23,158 bases of DNA. It comes from Pseudobacteriovorax antillogorgiicola. GTDB taxonomy: Bacteria; Bdellovibrionota_B; Oligoflexia; Oligoflexales; RGVZ01. Each line of letters opens with the position of its first letter. Positions within the stretch are counted from its first letter, which is position 1. The DNA lies in the NCBI GenBank assembly GCA_945897695.1, contig CAMDGW010000011.1, forward strand, positions 1-23,158. The letters are read 5' to 3'. The position numbers and the translations under genes were made by a program. Below, in pieces: positions 6,008 to 13,817 of this stretch. The notes beneath the pieces were generated by a model. That model did no database searches, was not told the origin of the DNA, and saw only the letters and a program-made list of their open reading frames with translations.

Positions 6008-8356
6008 TCAATATTCGTGATCAACCGCACTCATCGAATCACAACCATCGACATACCAGGCGCCACCCTTAAGTCCGGCTCTGCAGCGAATACTCGTCGC
6101 CAGACCCACCTCATTGCAAGCCCCTTTGACTCGAAAAATTATCTCTGCGCTTCCATTCAAAAGATCCGCAAATGGGGAGACATCGAAGGACTGAGAAAAT
6201 CCACCGCACTTTTCAGGTTTGAACACAAACGCTTCGTTTGAGGCAAGTGACTTAGCAAAATCCCTTAGTTTAGGAGCTGGGTGAGTTTTTACGCCCGTTA
6301 TTGACTCGCAATCATCAATCGACCAGTCATTTGTTTTGCATCGGAGATTAGGGGCAACCCCTCCTCCGAAATACTCAATCACAGCAAGTCCCTCTTTGAT
6401 CGAAGAAACCTTACCTGCGTACCGGTATGTGGCGTCCGGTCTGAATGACGCCCATTCAATTAGATGTCCCTCATCAAATTTACAGTAAGAGGCCTTAGCT
6501 TTTGACGCATACCAAATCTCAGTTTCACCATCTAGCTGGCCATCGTTCCAGGCAGAAGACACTCGAACCGAACCATTAGAATCTCTCAGTATAACGCCAC
6601 CATCCAAGAGACCGGCCTGATAGGGAACTTCCCCGACAACTAGACCTTTTTGATTACGCACCAGGACAGTACCTTCAACCGCTCCTCCGTGGAACCTTGC
6701 CTCCGCCATAGTTCTTCCACCATGGCGGATTTCGAGAAGTCCATGAGCTTTGCCACCAGTATATCCTAGAGTAAACAAGGAACGACCGGCTGGATCTCGC
6801 CACACCATCTTACCGTGAAGTTGATCGTCAGCATATTCACCATGGTATCCTTCGACACCATTTTCGTAATACACGCTCCCGAAACCAAACCGTCTACCTG
6901 CCGCAAACTCAACCTCTCCAGCAGTCGTTCCATTTGAAAACCACCAAATAAGTTTTCCATCTTTTCTTCCTGAGAGATAAGGCTGCCAGAACTTTGGCGT
7001 GCCATTTTCGTAAAATCCGCCATGCGCGAGTATTTCACCTTTTTCATCTGTCGCTTGAAATGATTTCGGATGTCCGCTGCTATACCAGGATAGATTGCGC
7101 AAATTTTTTACAGCAGATAAGTGATTAATCATTTGGACCTGTCCATTTGAATCAAACATCACACGCCGCTGCTCCGGGCCATTGCCATCCTTCACTTCCC
7201 GAACCTTGCCATCTTCTGTAAACCAAATTTCTGAATCAATTGATTTGCTTGGATCTAGAAAGCGAACAGAAAATTTCTCAGTCTCCGCATCAAGCTTTGC
7301 TTCAATTCGAAGAGAATGAACAATCGTCGAAAAAACAACGGTCCCCTCTACCAAATCCCCATCATCTACTGCTAAAACAAAGCCACGCTGCGTGCGATCT
7401 GGCGCGCGACAAGCGACAAGTTCAAGCCAATCATTATCACCCCAGCGCACTTCAGACCAAATTCCACCGATAGACTCACAGCTCTTCCTAAGTGATGGAG
7501 CACTAACAGCAGCAGCCAAAATCAAACTTCTAGCAGTTTGCTCAACCCCTGTATCTCGCCGGGTAAGATTGGCCAAATCGCTGAGTTTCAGCGTCCGATT
7601 TTTTATAGATGCATCCATACGATCCAAGACGTCAGCCCAACCGTGCGCATGCTCATAATGCAAGTTTTTCTTGTTTTTTTGACGCTCACTAAAGTCCAGG
7701 TCAATGGCAAGGGCATCGGGATTCAGAATTAGATTGAGCAAAGAAATTTCGAGACGCGATGAACTTGCCAGTCTTGTAGCAACCTCCCACGGTGAAAACT
7801 TAAGAGAATAATCCACGGGAACTGAAACTCCTGGCTTACGCTCACAGAAGTCTGCTGCTGGCACTCCAGCAAACATGTCACGACCGCTGGCGCTCACAAG
7901 TTCCTGAGAATTTTCGAGACGGACGAAACCTGATGAACTTAGGAAAGTAAGTTGAATCTGGTCTTGCAACCCAAACGAAGACGAAGACGACCTCGATACC
8001 CCAAGGGGACTCGTCACGTCAAAACGCTTGAGCCACTCCTCTGCATCATCAGATCCTTCATCAAAAGACAAATTTGAAGCAGCTGCCAGGGCCTTCAAAA
8101 GATCTAAGGACCAGAATTTGATCGCAGTCGTCTCTATTTCTTTGGCAGCTTGCGGTGAATATTTTCTATTAAAAAGATCGTTCTCTGCAGAAGTTAATCC
8201 TCGGCGTTCGCTTAAAGACGGCAGCCTTGCGATCGCAGGGCGGACCATCTGCGATCTGGTTTCTGATAATCGAGCAATCGGAGGATTATTTGAGGCAAAA
8301 GATTTGGACGAAGACACCACGATTGCCAAAAACGCTGCAATCTTTGCTGGCCTCAT
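6008..8356 (-). CDS. Large exported MORN-repeat (MORN_2) protein
   Basis: The start is ATG 8356, whose first base is the last base of the upstream PBP stop (TAATG), giving 782 residues and a good signal peptide (MRPAKIAAFLAIVVSSSKSFA, cleavage probably after Ala21). An open frame to 8494 inside the PBP gene is rejected. Residues about 25-330 are not recognised. From roughly 375 to 635 there are repeated short units of the MORN_2 type (for example YENGTPKFW, SGRKDGKLIWWFSNGT, YENGVEGYHGEY, QLHGKMVWRD, QLDGETEIWY). Such repeats are beta-hairpins used for protein or lipid contacts and, in bacteria, are common in exported or secretion-linked proteins. The last 100 residues contain two similar cysteine units (RC...W..D.C.S), likely disulfide-bonded. 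Translational coupling to the PBP suggests a shared envelope role, possibly as its periplasmic partner; this is inference. Confidence 0.75.
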   Translation of the reverse strand: MRPAKIAAFLAIVVSSSKSFASNNPPIARLSETRSQMVRPAIARLPSLSERRGLTSAENDLFNRKYSPQAAKEIETTAIKFWSLDLLKALAAASNLSFDEGSDDAEEWLKRFDVTSPLGVSRSSSSSFGLQDQIQLTFLSSSGFVRLENSQELVSASGRDMFAGVPAADFCERKPGVSVPVDYSLKFSPWEVATRLASSSRLEISLLNLILNPDALAIDLDFSERQKNKKNLHYEHAHGWADVLDRMDASIKNRTLKLSDLANLTRRDTGVEQTARSLILAAAVSAPSLRKSCESIGGIWSEVRWGDNDWLELVACRAPDRTQRGFVLAVDDGDLVEGTVVFSTIVHSLRIEAKLDAETEKFSVRFLDPSKSIDSEIWFTEDGKVREVKDGNGPEQRRVMFDSNGQVQMINHLSAVKNLRNLSWYSSGHPKSFQATDEKGEILAHGGFYENGTPKFWQPYLSGRKDGKLIWWFSNGTTAGEVEFAAGRRFGFGSVYYENGVEGYHGEYADDQLHGKMVWRDPAGRSLFTLGYTGGKAHGLLEIRHGGRTMAEARFHGGAVEGTVLVRNQKGLVVGEVPYQAGLLDGGVILRDSNGSVRVSSAWNDGQLDGETEIWYASKAKASYCKFDEGHLIEWASFRPDATYRYAGKVSSIKEGLAVIEYFGGGVAPNLRCKTNDWSIDDCESITGVKTHPAPKLRDFAKSLASNEAFVFKPEKCGGFSQSFDVSPFADLLNGSAEIIFRVKGACNEVGLATSIRCRAGLKGGAWYVDGCDSMSAVDHEY

Positions 8357-10185
8357 TAAAAGACTCCCTGCCCCGATGATACAAATGGGACCCTGACCGC
8401 TGGCTTTCCACGACCATTCGAGTAAACGACATAACTGATCCCATCTGGAGCAGAACCCACGCCATCGATTTGGCCAAGGTTTTTTGAGATCCATGCTGAA
8501 AGAATGCGGTCCATCGCTGAGTCAGCATTCTTGAATTTTGTGGGGCTGTCAGGCTCCCGGCCATCGACTCCAACCCAAGCTGCGATCACAACATCCTTGC
8601 GCGGAATGATCCACCATGAGTTCCAGCCTTTGACTGATTTCATGGCCGGCTGCCCCGCAAGTGGAGATAAGTCTTGCGTCGCACCAATTGCCATCCACTT
8701 CCTTATGACCCATGCGATAGAGGGTTCTATTAGCGCGGGGTACTTCATGGTGACATCGTCTGAAGAGTAAATAGACTGGCCAGAGTCAAGCACGCTTGAA
8801 ATCATACCGCGCGGTACGAACTGACGGGCACCACTGACTCCAAGGTATGCTCTTGCAATATTCAGTGGACTGCCATGAACTTCATCGATAGCCATGGCGT
8901 CCTTTACGACAAATCCAAGGCCCATCATTTTATCGCGAACCAGTCCATAGCCAATATCAGGGGCAATCTGTTCTGCCTCGGCAAATCTGCTTTTGACTGC
9001 AGCCTCTGCAATCGACGAATAGCCATCAACTTTCACTAACCCTTTTTCAATACCCCAGACAAAAACGATTGGATAAATGGAGGCTCCGAGTGGTCGATAC
9101 AAGTCGAACGCACGATTAAACTGACTCCTTGTAAAATTAGTTCCGCCCACAACTGCCCGGATGTCTCCGCTCTTTGCATCCAAAACGATTGCTGCCGCTT
9201 CTAGGCCATCACTGCGAATTGTCTTCAACTCAGCCTGAATTGCATCCTGCAGACTAAACTGCCAGTCCCTGTCCACAGTCGTGTTCACAACGAGACCAGA
9301 TTTGGGAAGATTTTTTTGTTCCAAGCGACGCCACAACTCAAGTCGCACTGACTCAATGACCCATGGTGCCTTTTCTAACAATTCTGTCCGGTTCTCAGTG
9401 ATTTTTATTTTTTGCGACTTTGCCTCATTAAATGCCTTAGGCGTAATCCATTTCAGTTGAGAAAGGCGGTTTAAAACATAATTCTGACGCTCGACTGCAG
9501 CCGCTGGACGGACATGGGGTGCGTACCTGGAAGGAGCTTGGGGCAAGCCCGCTAGCATGGCCGCCTCTGACCAGGTGATTTTTTGCACAGGCTTGTTAAA
9601 ATAATGCCGGGAAGCCGCTTCGATACCCCAAGAATTATTTCCTAGATATACGCTGTTTAACCAAAGCTCAAGAATCTCTTGTTTTGACATTTGATGATCA
9701 AGTGAGAGCGCCATGACGACTTCTCGAATTTTTCGCCAAAGTGTCTTATCGCGAGAAAGCAGAAACTGTCTTACGACCTGCTGGGTGATGGTGCTGCCAC
9801 CTTCTGCGTAGCGATCTCGCTTGATGTTAGAAATCAGAGCCCGGATAACCGCTTTGGGACTGACCCCAACATGACGGAAAAATCCAGCGTCTTCGGCTGC
9901 AACAAATGCGGCCCTGACGCGCTTTGGAATCTTGTCATAAGGGACAATAAATCTGGTCTCGTCACTGAATACCCCTAAGTCTCGTCCTCGAATGTCGCGA
10001 ATTTCTGTAGTGAAATGCAATTCTTCTGACTTTGCTCGGACTGCACCTGCGACATCAAAAGATACGTCCCTAAGTACCAGAAAAGTTACACCGCTAATGA
10101 TCAGGATAAGCAATAGAAACCACAAGGCGGCAAATTTGAACCACCATGATCTCGATGACTTAAACTGCTTCAGCTGTTGTGCCAT
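8356..10185 (-). CDS. Class A penicillin-binding protein (PBP1-type) with intact glycosyltransferase and degenerate transpeptidase domain
   Basis: This 609-residue bitopic protein has a transmembrane helix at about 18-37. The GT51 glycosyltransferase domain, which polymerises lipid II into glycan strands, is complete: AAEDAGFFRHVG (catalytic E98), GGSTITQQ (129-136), RKIRE (second catalytic E155), KQEILELWLN (168-177). It continues through EAAMLAGLPQAPSRY (207-221). The C-terminal half still aligns with a penicillin-binding transpeptidase, but its catalytic motifs are lost. The usual GSSFKP reads GASIYP (367-372: Ser to Ala368, Lys to Tyr371), the SxN position reads SRF (399-401), and the AGKTG box reads AGQPA (510-514). 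It should therefore polymerise glycan but not cross-link, and should not bind penicillin covalently. The start ATG 10185 has GGTGAAG just before it. It lies 25 bases downstream of bamD and overlaps the MORN gene by one base. Confidence 0.92.
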   Translation of the reverse strand: MAQQLKQFKSSRSWWFKFAALWFLLLILIISGVTFLVLRDVSFDVAGAVRAKSEELHFTTEIRDIRGRDLGVFSDETRFIVPYDKIPKRVRAAFVAAEDAGFFRHVGVSPKAVIRALISNIKRDRYAEGGSTITQQVVRQFLLSRDKTLWRKIREVVMALSLDHQMSKQEILELWLNSVYLGNNSWGIEAASRHYFNKPVQKITWSEAAMLAGLPQAPSRYAPHVRPAAAVERQNYVLNRLSQLKWITPKAFNEAKSQKIKITENRTELLEKAPWVIESVRLELWRRLEQKNLPKSGLVVNTTVDRDWQFSLQDAIQAELKTIRSDGLEAAAIVLDAKSGDIRAVVGGTNFTRSQFNRAFDLYRPLGASIYPIVFVWGIEKGLVKVDGYSSIAEAAVKSRFAEAEQIAPDIGYGLVRDKMMGLGFVVKDAMAIDEVHGSPLNIARAYLGVSGARQFVPRGMISSVLDSGQSIYSSDDVTMKYPALIEPSIAWVIRKWMAIGATQDLSPLAGQPAMKSVKGWNSWWIIPRKDVVIAAWVGVDGREPDSPTKFKNADSAMDRILSAWISKNLGQIDGVGSAPDGISYVVYSNGRGKPAVRVPFVSSGQGVF

Positions 10186-10210
10186 ACTTCACCGGTCCAT
10201 GAATTAGGGC

Positions 10211-10969
10211 TCAACCCTTAAGAAGTCGCCTGAAGTTAGCCGCTTTTTGGCGAATCTGTTCTGCCGTCATGGATCTGTGGTAAAGATTTTTATCACTTGA
10301 TGGATCTTTTTCTTTCGCCGCCGCGACATGATCTAAAGCTAACGCTGCCTTCTCAAGTGCTTCCTGGCTCAAATCTTTCTGATCAGCATACCTATCAAGG
10401 AGCATCGTGTACCGATAGGCACATGAGTGCCAAATTTGCTGCTTGCAGTAAAATCGCGCAACAAACTGGATACTCTCAGCAAGGCGGCGGCGCCCCTTAA
10501 TAATCATACCGTTAGCTTTAGTGGCAAATTCCGTTTTTGGGAATTTTTGAATAACCTCTTGCCATTGTGCCACAGCCTTTTCCGTGTATTCTTGTTCCCG
10601 ACTAGGTGCCTCGGGCGAATCCTCCCAGTAGCTTTCTGCGATCCGGTAGAGCGCGTAATCACAACGGGGATGTTTGGGATGAAGCTTCACAAAGGTATCG
10701 TAAGCTGCAGCAGCCTCCTGAAATCGCTCCAGATTAAACTGGCTGTCAGCAATCAGTAACTCCGCCTCTGTGGAAAACTGACTATAGGGAAACCTGGCTT
10801 TAAACTCTCCCAGCTTTTTGATGGCCTCTTCATAATGCCCATCATCAAAAGGCTCTTTGGCCATTCCAAATGACTTTTTAGGATCGTTGGTATCGAATTC
10901 TTTTTCCGCACAAGACGAAAGAAAAAGACCGACAAAAATTGCAACAATGAGTGAACGTTGGCGCAGCAT
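10211..10969 (-). CDS. bamD: Outer membrane protein assembly lipoprotein BamD
   Basis: From ATG 10969 (GGAGA ribosome site 6 bases ahead) the protein has 252 residues, close to the usual BamD length. The upstream in-frame start at 11014 would misplace the signal peptide. MLRQRSLIVAIFVGLFLSSC is a lipoprotein signal with lipidation at Cys20. The mature part consists of tetratricopeptide-like helical pairs in the YfiO/BamD pattern: YEEAIKKLGEFKARFPYSQ, AELLIADSQFNLERFQEAAAAYDTFVKLHPKHP, YALYRIAESYW, and the RYTMLLDRYAD block near 200. BamD is the essential periplasmic lipoprotein of the Bam complex that helps BamA insert beta-barrel proteins. It heads a minus-strand operon with the PBP and the MORN protein, which joins outer membrane assembly with wall synthesis. 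Confidence 0.88.
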   Translation of the reverse strand: MLRQRSLIVAIFVGLFLSSCAEKEFDTNDPKKSFGMAKEPFDDGHYEEAIKKLGEFKARFPYSQFSTEAELLIADSQFNLERFQEAAAAYDTFVKLHPKHPRCDYALYRIAESYWEDSPEAPSREQEYTEKAVAQWQEVIQKFPKTEFATKANGMIIKGRRRLAESIQFVARFYCKQQIWHSCAYRYTMLLDRYADQKDLSQEALEKAALALDHVAAAKEKDPSSDKNLYHRSMTAEQIRQKAANFRRLLKG

Positions 10970-11305
10970 CAAAGCTCTCCAAATAATTGGTGACATTCTG
11001 CGATCAAGAGTCACACAGGCTTACTCTTCATGTCAACAAGCAGCAACAATCATCACAAACTCTTTGTAACCCTTGGGGCCGCAGAGAAAGCCCGATAGAG
11101 CAAATAATAGTCACTCGTGTCCCATCCAATAAAATTTAATTCAATTCACCGAAATCAAAGGATAATTCAAAATTTCAACACCGAGCACACTTCACATCTC
11201 GGACAAACGCCTCGGGCAAGTTCACGTTTTTCCTTGCACACATGGAGCCAGGTAAGTAAAAAGCCGACTAGAACACAAGAAATTTCAATAAACACAGGAG
11301 GTCCG
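10970..11305. other. Divergent intergenic region between bamD and an unknown lipoprotein gene
   Basis: This 336-base gap must hold the promoters of both flanking genes. On the minus strand a perfect TTGACA (11031-11036) lies about 62 bases ahead of the bamD ATG, but no good -10 follows at 16-18 bases. On the plus strand the AGGAGGT ribosome site of the lipoprotein gene is at 11296-11302. An open frame runs back from the lipoprotein gene to 11117, but its composition does not look coding. No RNA gene or repeat is seen. Confidence 0.5.
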
Positions 11306-12046
11306 ATGTCCTCGATATCAAAACTCTCATTGATCATATTACTTCCAGTATTTTCGCTTGTTATGTCCTGTGGGCGATCAGCAGACAAGTCCATGCTTAC
11401 GGACACCAGTGAGCGCTTTTGGCCTGTGTCCTATCCCTCGGATACGCAACTCAATCAGTCCCACACATTGATGCCTTACATGAAGGCTGCTGCGGCCCGC
11501 GAGCTCCCATTGCGTTTTTTTCGTGAGCTAATTGAATCAGGCTCATCTGTTTCTGTAGTTGAGGGCAGCTGGCCCAGTTACCGCCCAGGGGTTTTTTACG
11601 GCGGCACAATTAGTATGCCATCAGCTGCTAATTCGGGTGCTTGGAGTCGCAATGAATGGTCCTCATTTTATAATGAGCTATTTCACGCATGGTATGGCCT
11701 TGTTTTCCAAAAAGCCGCTGTTTATTCTTCAATTCGCGCTCAGGTCAACACACAAGAAAGAATGAACCACTATCGCCGGGCTAATCCGTCCAGCCCTGCT
11801 CTGGCGCAGGAGGAAGCCTGGTCGGAAACCGTAGCGACCTTATTGATTGAATTGGCGCCTATCAAAATCGAAAATCATTGGAAATATACGACCCTTGATA
11901 AGATGACCTATTCTATAGGACGAACCGTTGCACCTGTATCCCACAGCGACCGCCCAGGTTACACCCCTGAAGCTGAAGACACTTATCCAGCCGATTGGGA
12001 ATACGCGATTCTTTTCCGTATGCTTACGATGGTGAATTTGCCTTAA
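11306..12046 (+). CDS. Lipoprotein of unknown function
   Basis: The start is ATG 11306, directly after a strong AGGAGGT site; the frame is open to 11117, but that part lacks a signal peptide and is discarded. The 246-residue product begins with MSSISKLSLIILLPVFSLVMSC, a lipoprotein signal with Cys22 as the lipid-bearing residue. I do not recognise the family. Notable is a helix reading NEWSSFYNELFHAWYGLVF (E124 and H127 in an ExxH pattern) with a later acidic helix EEAWSETVATLL (169-180). This spacing is reminiscent of metal-dependent peptidase helices, but there is no HExxH. Tyr and Trp are abundant. The gene is convergent with the DUF4360-like gene and the two stop codons touch with no base between them. 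Confidence 0.7.
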   Translation: MSSISKLSLIILLPVFSLVMSCGRSADKSMLTDTSERFWPVSYPSDTQLNQSHTLMPYMKAAAARELPLRFFRELIESGSSVSVVEGSWPSYRPGVFYGGTISMPSAANSGAWSRNEWSSFYNELFHAWYGLVFQKAAVYSSIRAQVNTQERMNHYRRANPSSPALAQEEAWSETVATLLIELAPIKIENHWKYTTLDKMTYSIGRTVAPVSHSDRPGYTPEAEDTYPADWEYAILFRMLTMVNLP

Positions 12047-12712
12047 TCACTCCGGCTTGCAATCCGCTAGTTGAGCCTCAATGGTCAGAGTTTTTTCTTT
12101 CCCGAGTTCCACCCGGATCGCGGGACGACTGTCAGCTGCGCGAGTCGCAATCCACGAATAATCAAAGCCAATAATTTTGGGTTCGCCACACCCAAGCTGG
12201 GGAAGCGGAGCTTGGGACCCTCCTCCAGCTTGCAGCTCAATGCGCTCTTCGCGCTGACGAACCATTGATGCGTCCCCGAGCTTGGACTGAGACTGGCCAA
12301 GGGATGCCGAACCAAGCTTTAGCTCAGCCAGCAAATCAAGCTCAGGTCCTGGTTCTTTCGTCGCAATGACACTCGTAACGGCACGTAGACCAATAATTTT
12401 TTTGCCTGTTGGCGGATTGATATTGAGCCTGACTGCGCACTCACGTCCGAATTTCTTTGACGCCATCGAGGCGACGGAAGAACCAAGTGAAAAATCCTTA
12501 AAGATAAACTTAGCCTGGTATGTATCGGGAGTTCCCGCTATCGCAGGAACTCCCTCCATTCTGACGTTTCCTGGAAGATCAGATCGAGCGCGGCACCCTG
12601 ATCCAAGGGCAAACCAATCATTGAGTACCGGCTTAGAGGCTGCCATGGTCGGACTGCTACCTACAATTGCAAGAACACATAGCCACGATCGGACCCATAG
12701 CAACCCACTCAT
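12047..12712 (-). CDS. Exported DUF4360-like protein, second copy
   Basis: From ATG 12712, with GGAGG 8 bases ahead, the protein has 221 residues. The N-terminal stretch MSGLLWVRSWLCVLAIVGSSPTMAA is a signal peptide with an AxA-type end (M-A-A). The mature part keeps the DUF4360 outline: a GSGC turn (38-41 approximately), a TYQAKFIFKDFSLG strand pair, and a KKFGRECAVRLNINPPTGK block equal to the family's RKxCxLxIxLxxPxG. The remaining Cys near the C-terminus (LGCGEPK, LADCKPE) could pair. It lies 42 bases downstream of the related gene at 12755-13405 and is probably a diverged tandem duplicate. The function of DUF4360 proteins is not established; they are secreted. The DNA of this gene contains two perfect inverted repeats. 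Confidence 0.6.
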   Translation of the reverse strand: MSGLLWVRSWLCVLAIVGSSPTMAASKPVLNDWFALGSGCRARSDLPGNVRMEGVPAIAGTPDTYQAKFIFKDFSLGSSVASMASKKFGRECAVRLNINPPTGKKIIGLRAVTSVIATKEPGPELDLLAELKLGSASLGQSQSKLGDASMVRQREERIELQAGGGSQAPLPQLGCGEPKIIGFDYSWIATRAADSRPAIRVELGKEKTLTIEAQLADCKPE

Positions 12713-12754
12713 AAAAGAATCCTCCAGTTCAGGAACCCAAAAGGTTGTAGACAC

Positions 12755-13405
12755 TTAAAGCTGACAACGAACCAGCGATGCAACGACCTCATATTTCAGA
12801 TCAAGGCCGTCAACGAACATAATCAAGTCCTCTCGAGAACTACGTTTTTGACCGGAAACGGCAAAGTTTGCTTGGTATAATCCACGTGGCGCGCGGCTTC
12901 GAGAGCACCAGCTGCTGTACCAGGTTGGAGTCGTCCTGACCGAAAAGTTATCGACGCGAGACGCAACCCGCAGAGGTTCGTTAACTGCGTAGCCATATGG
13001 TAGATTGATTGAATGCGGGCTTACATCATTACCGAAAAAAGTGCTCCTTGTAGCCACCGATCCCGTTGCCCCGGATGTCTTAGTGACTCCATAACTAATT
13101 CGCTGCGTCAATTGACCGATGTAAATCCCAGGTGCAACGGTTGCAGGAACACGGACAGTGCAATTTTTACGATCCGCCAACACTGGGGATCCACCACCAG
13201 GAAGATCAACGCCCAGCCTGGTAAAGACTATGGCAAGATCATTGCCGTTGGTTGAAGCAAATGCATCAACATCTTTCTGACAACCACTCCCAGCAATTAT
13301 TGTAGAAGGAGAATTAACATCCCAAACAACAGATTGCTGAGCATAACCGGTGACACTTGAAAGCGCCAACCCTGATCCAAATAATGCCATCACAATACGG
13401 CTCAT
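12755..13405 (-). CDS. Exported DUF4360-like protein, first copy
   Basis: The start is ATG 13405 behind an AAAGGGGGA ribosome site, giving 216 residues; an open frame to 13552 lacks such a site and would bury the signal peptide. MSRIVMALFGSGLALSSVTGYAQQ is a typical Sec signal cleaved after A-Q or Y-A. The mature part has the DUF4360 pattern: IIAGSGCQKDVDAFAS, NDLAIVFTRLGVDLPGG, and LADRKNCTVRVPATVAPGIYIGQL, followed by beta-rich sequence ending in VRCQL. Several Cys residues suggest disulfides outside the cytoplasm. This copy fits the family better than its downstream neighbour. The pair forms a small operon. Role unknown. Confidence 0.7.
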   Translation of the reverse strand: MSRIVMALFGSGLALSSVTGYAQQSVVWDVNSPSTIIAGSGCQKDVDAFASTNGNDLAIVFTRLGVDLPGGGSPVLADRKNCTVRVPATVAPGIYIGQLTQRISYGVTKTSGATGSVATRSTFFGNDVSPHSINLPYGYAVNEPLRVASRVDNFSVRTTPTWYSSWCSRSRAPRGLYQANFAVSGQKRSSREDLIMFVDGLDLKYEVVASLVRCQL

Positions 13406-13817
13406 AAATCCCCCTTTGCCTTCTAGGCTGTCAAGTTGGCGCCTTTTAAAAACGCCACTGGTTTTGAAATGAGTAATTGCACCAACTATGCCAGCCGAAA
13501 TTTCGCTCAAAATGGCGCAATTGCCGCCTGTGATCTTTAAGATTGGATACAAAATGAATCAGTCTTGGCCAAAATGGCTGCTGAGGTAAATTTTTGTCAC
13601 TAGTAAAGCAAAAACAAAAATATACCAAGTAGCACTCTGTCCGCAGTCGAATTAGCAACTTGGCAAAAACAAAAAATATCCTCAAAAACGCTAGGAATCC
13701 GGCGTTTTTTAAGGTTGTGACTTGGATTAATTGCGATTTTACCGATACACTCCCTAAGACCTCTTGCGAATGAGACTAAATTTGGCTGGAATAAGAGTAA
13801 AAATTGAGTGGACCTCG
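13406..13817. other. Divergent intergenic region between the DUF4360 pair and the tonB-like gene
   Basis: This 412-base gap is A/T-rich and shows no convincing coding sequence on either strand. It contains a weak hairpin with an A-tract/T-tract (13684-13691 with 13702-13709, 10-base loop, T-run to 13710), which could be a terminator or attenuator on the plus strand. It also contains a short TGGCG/CGCCA inverted repeat near 13436-13456. I could not single out a promoter with confidence for either flanking gene. Confidence 0.4.

Noticed and set aside
5981..6241. Plus-strand open frame opposite the end of the MORN gene
   Set aside because: It is antisense to a well-supported coding region, without ribosome site or recognisable domain.
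8357..8494. Extended N-terminus of the MORN protein
   Set aside because: It lies inside the PBP coding sequence, and the signal peptide begins exactly at the TAATG junction.
11117..11305. Upstream extension of the lipoprotein gene
   Set aside because: The internal ATG at 11306 has a near-perfect Shine-Dalgarno sequence and a lipoprotein signal directly after it; the upstream residues look non-coding.
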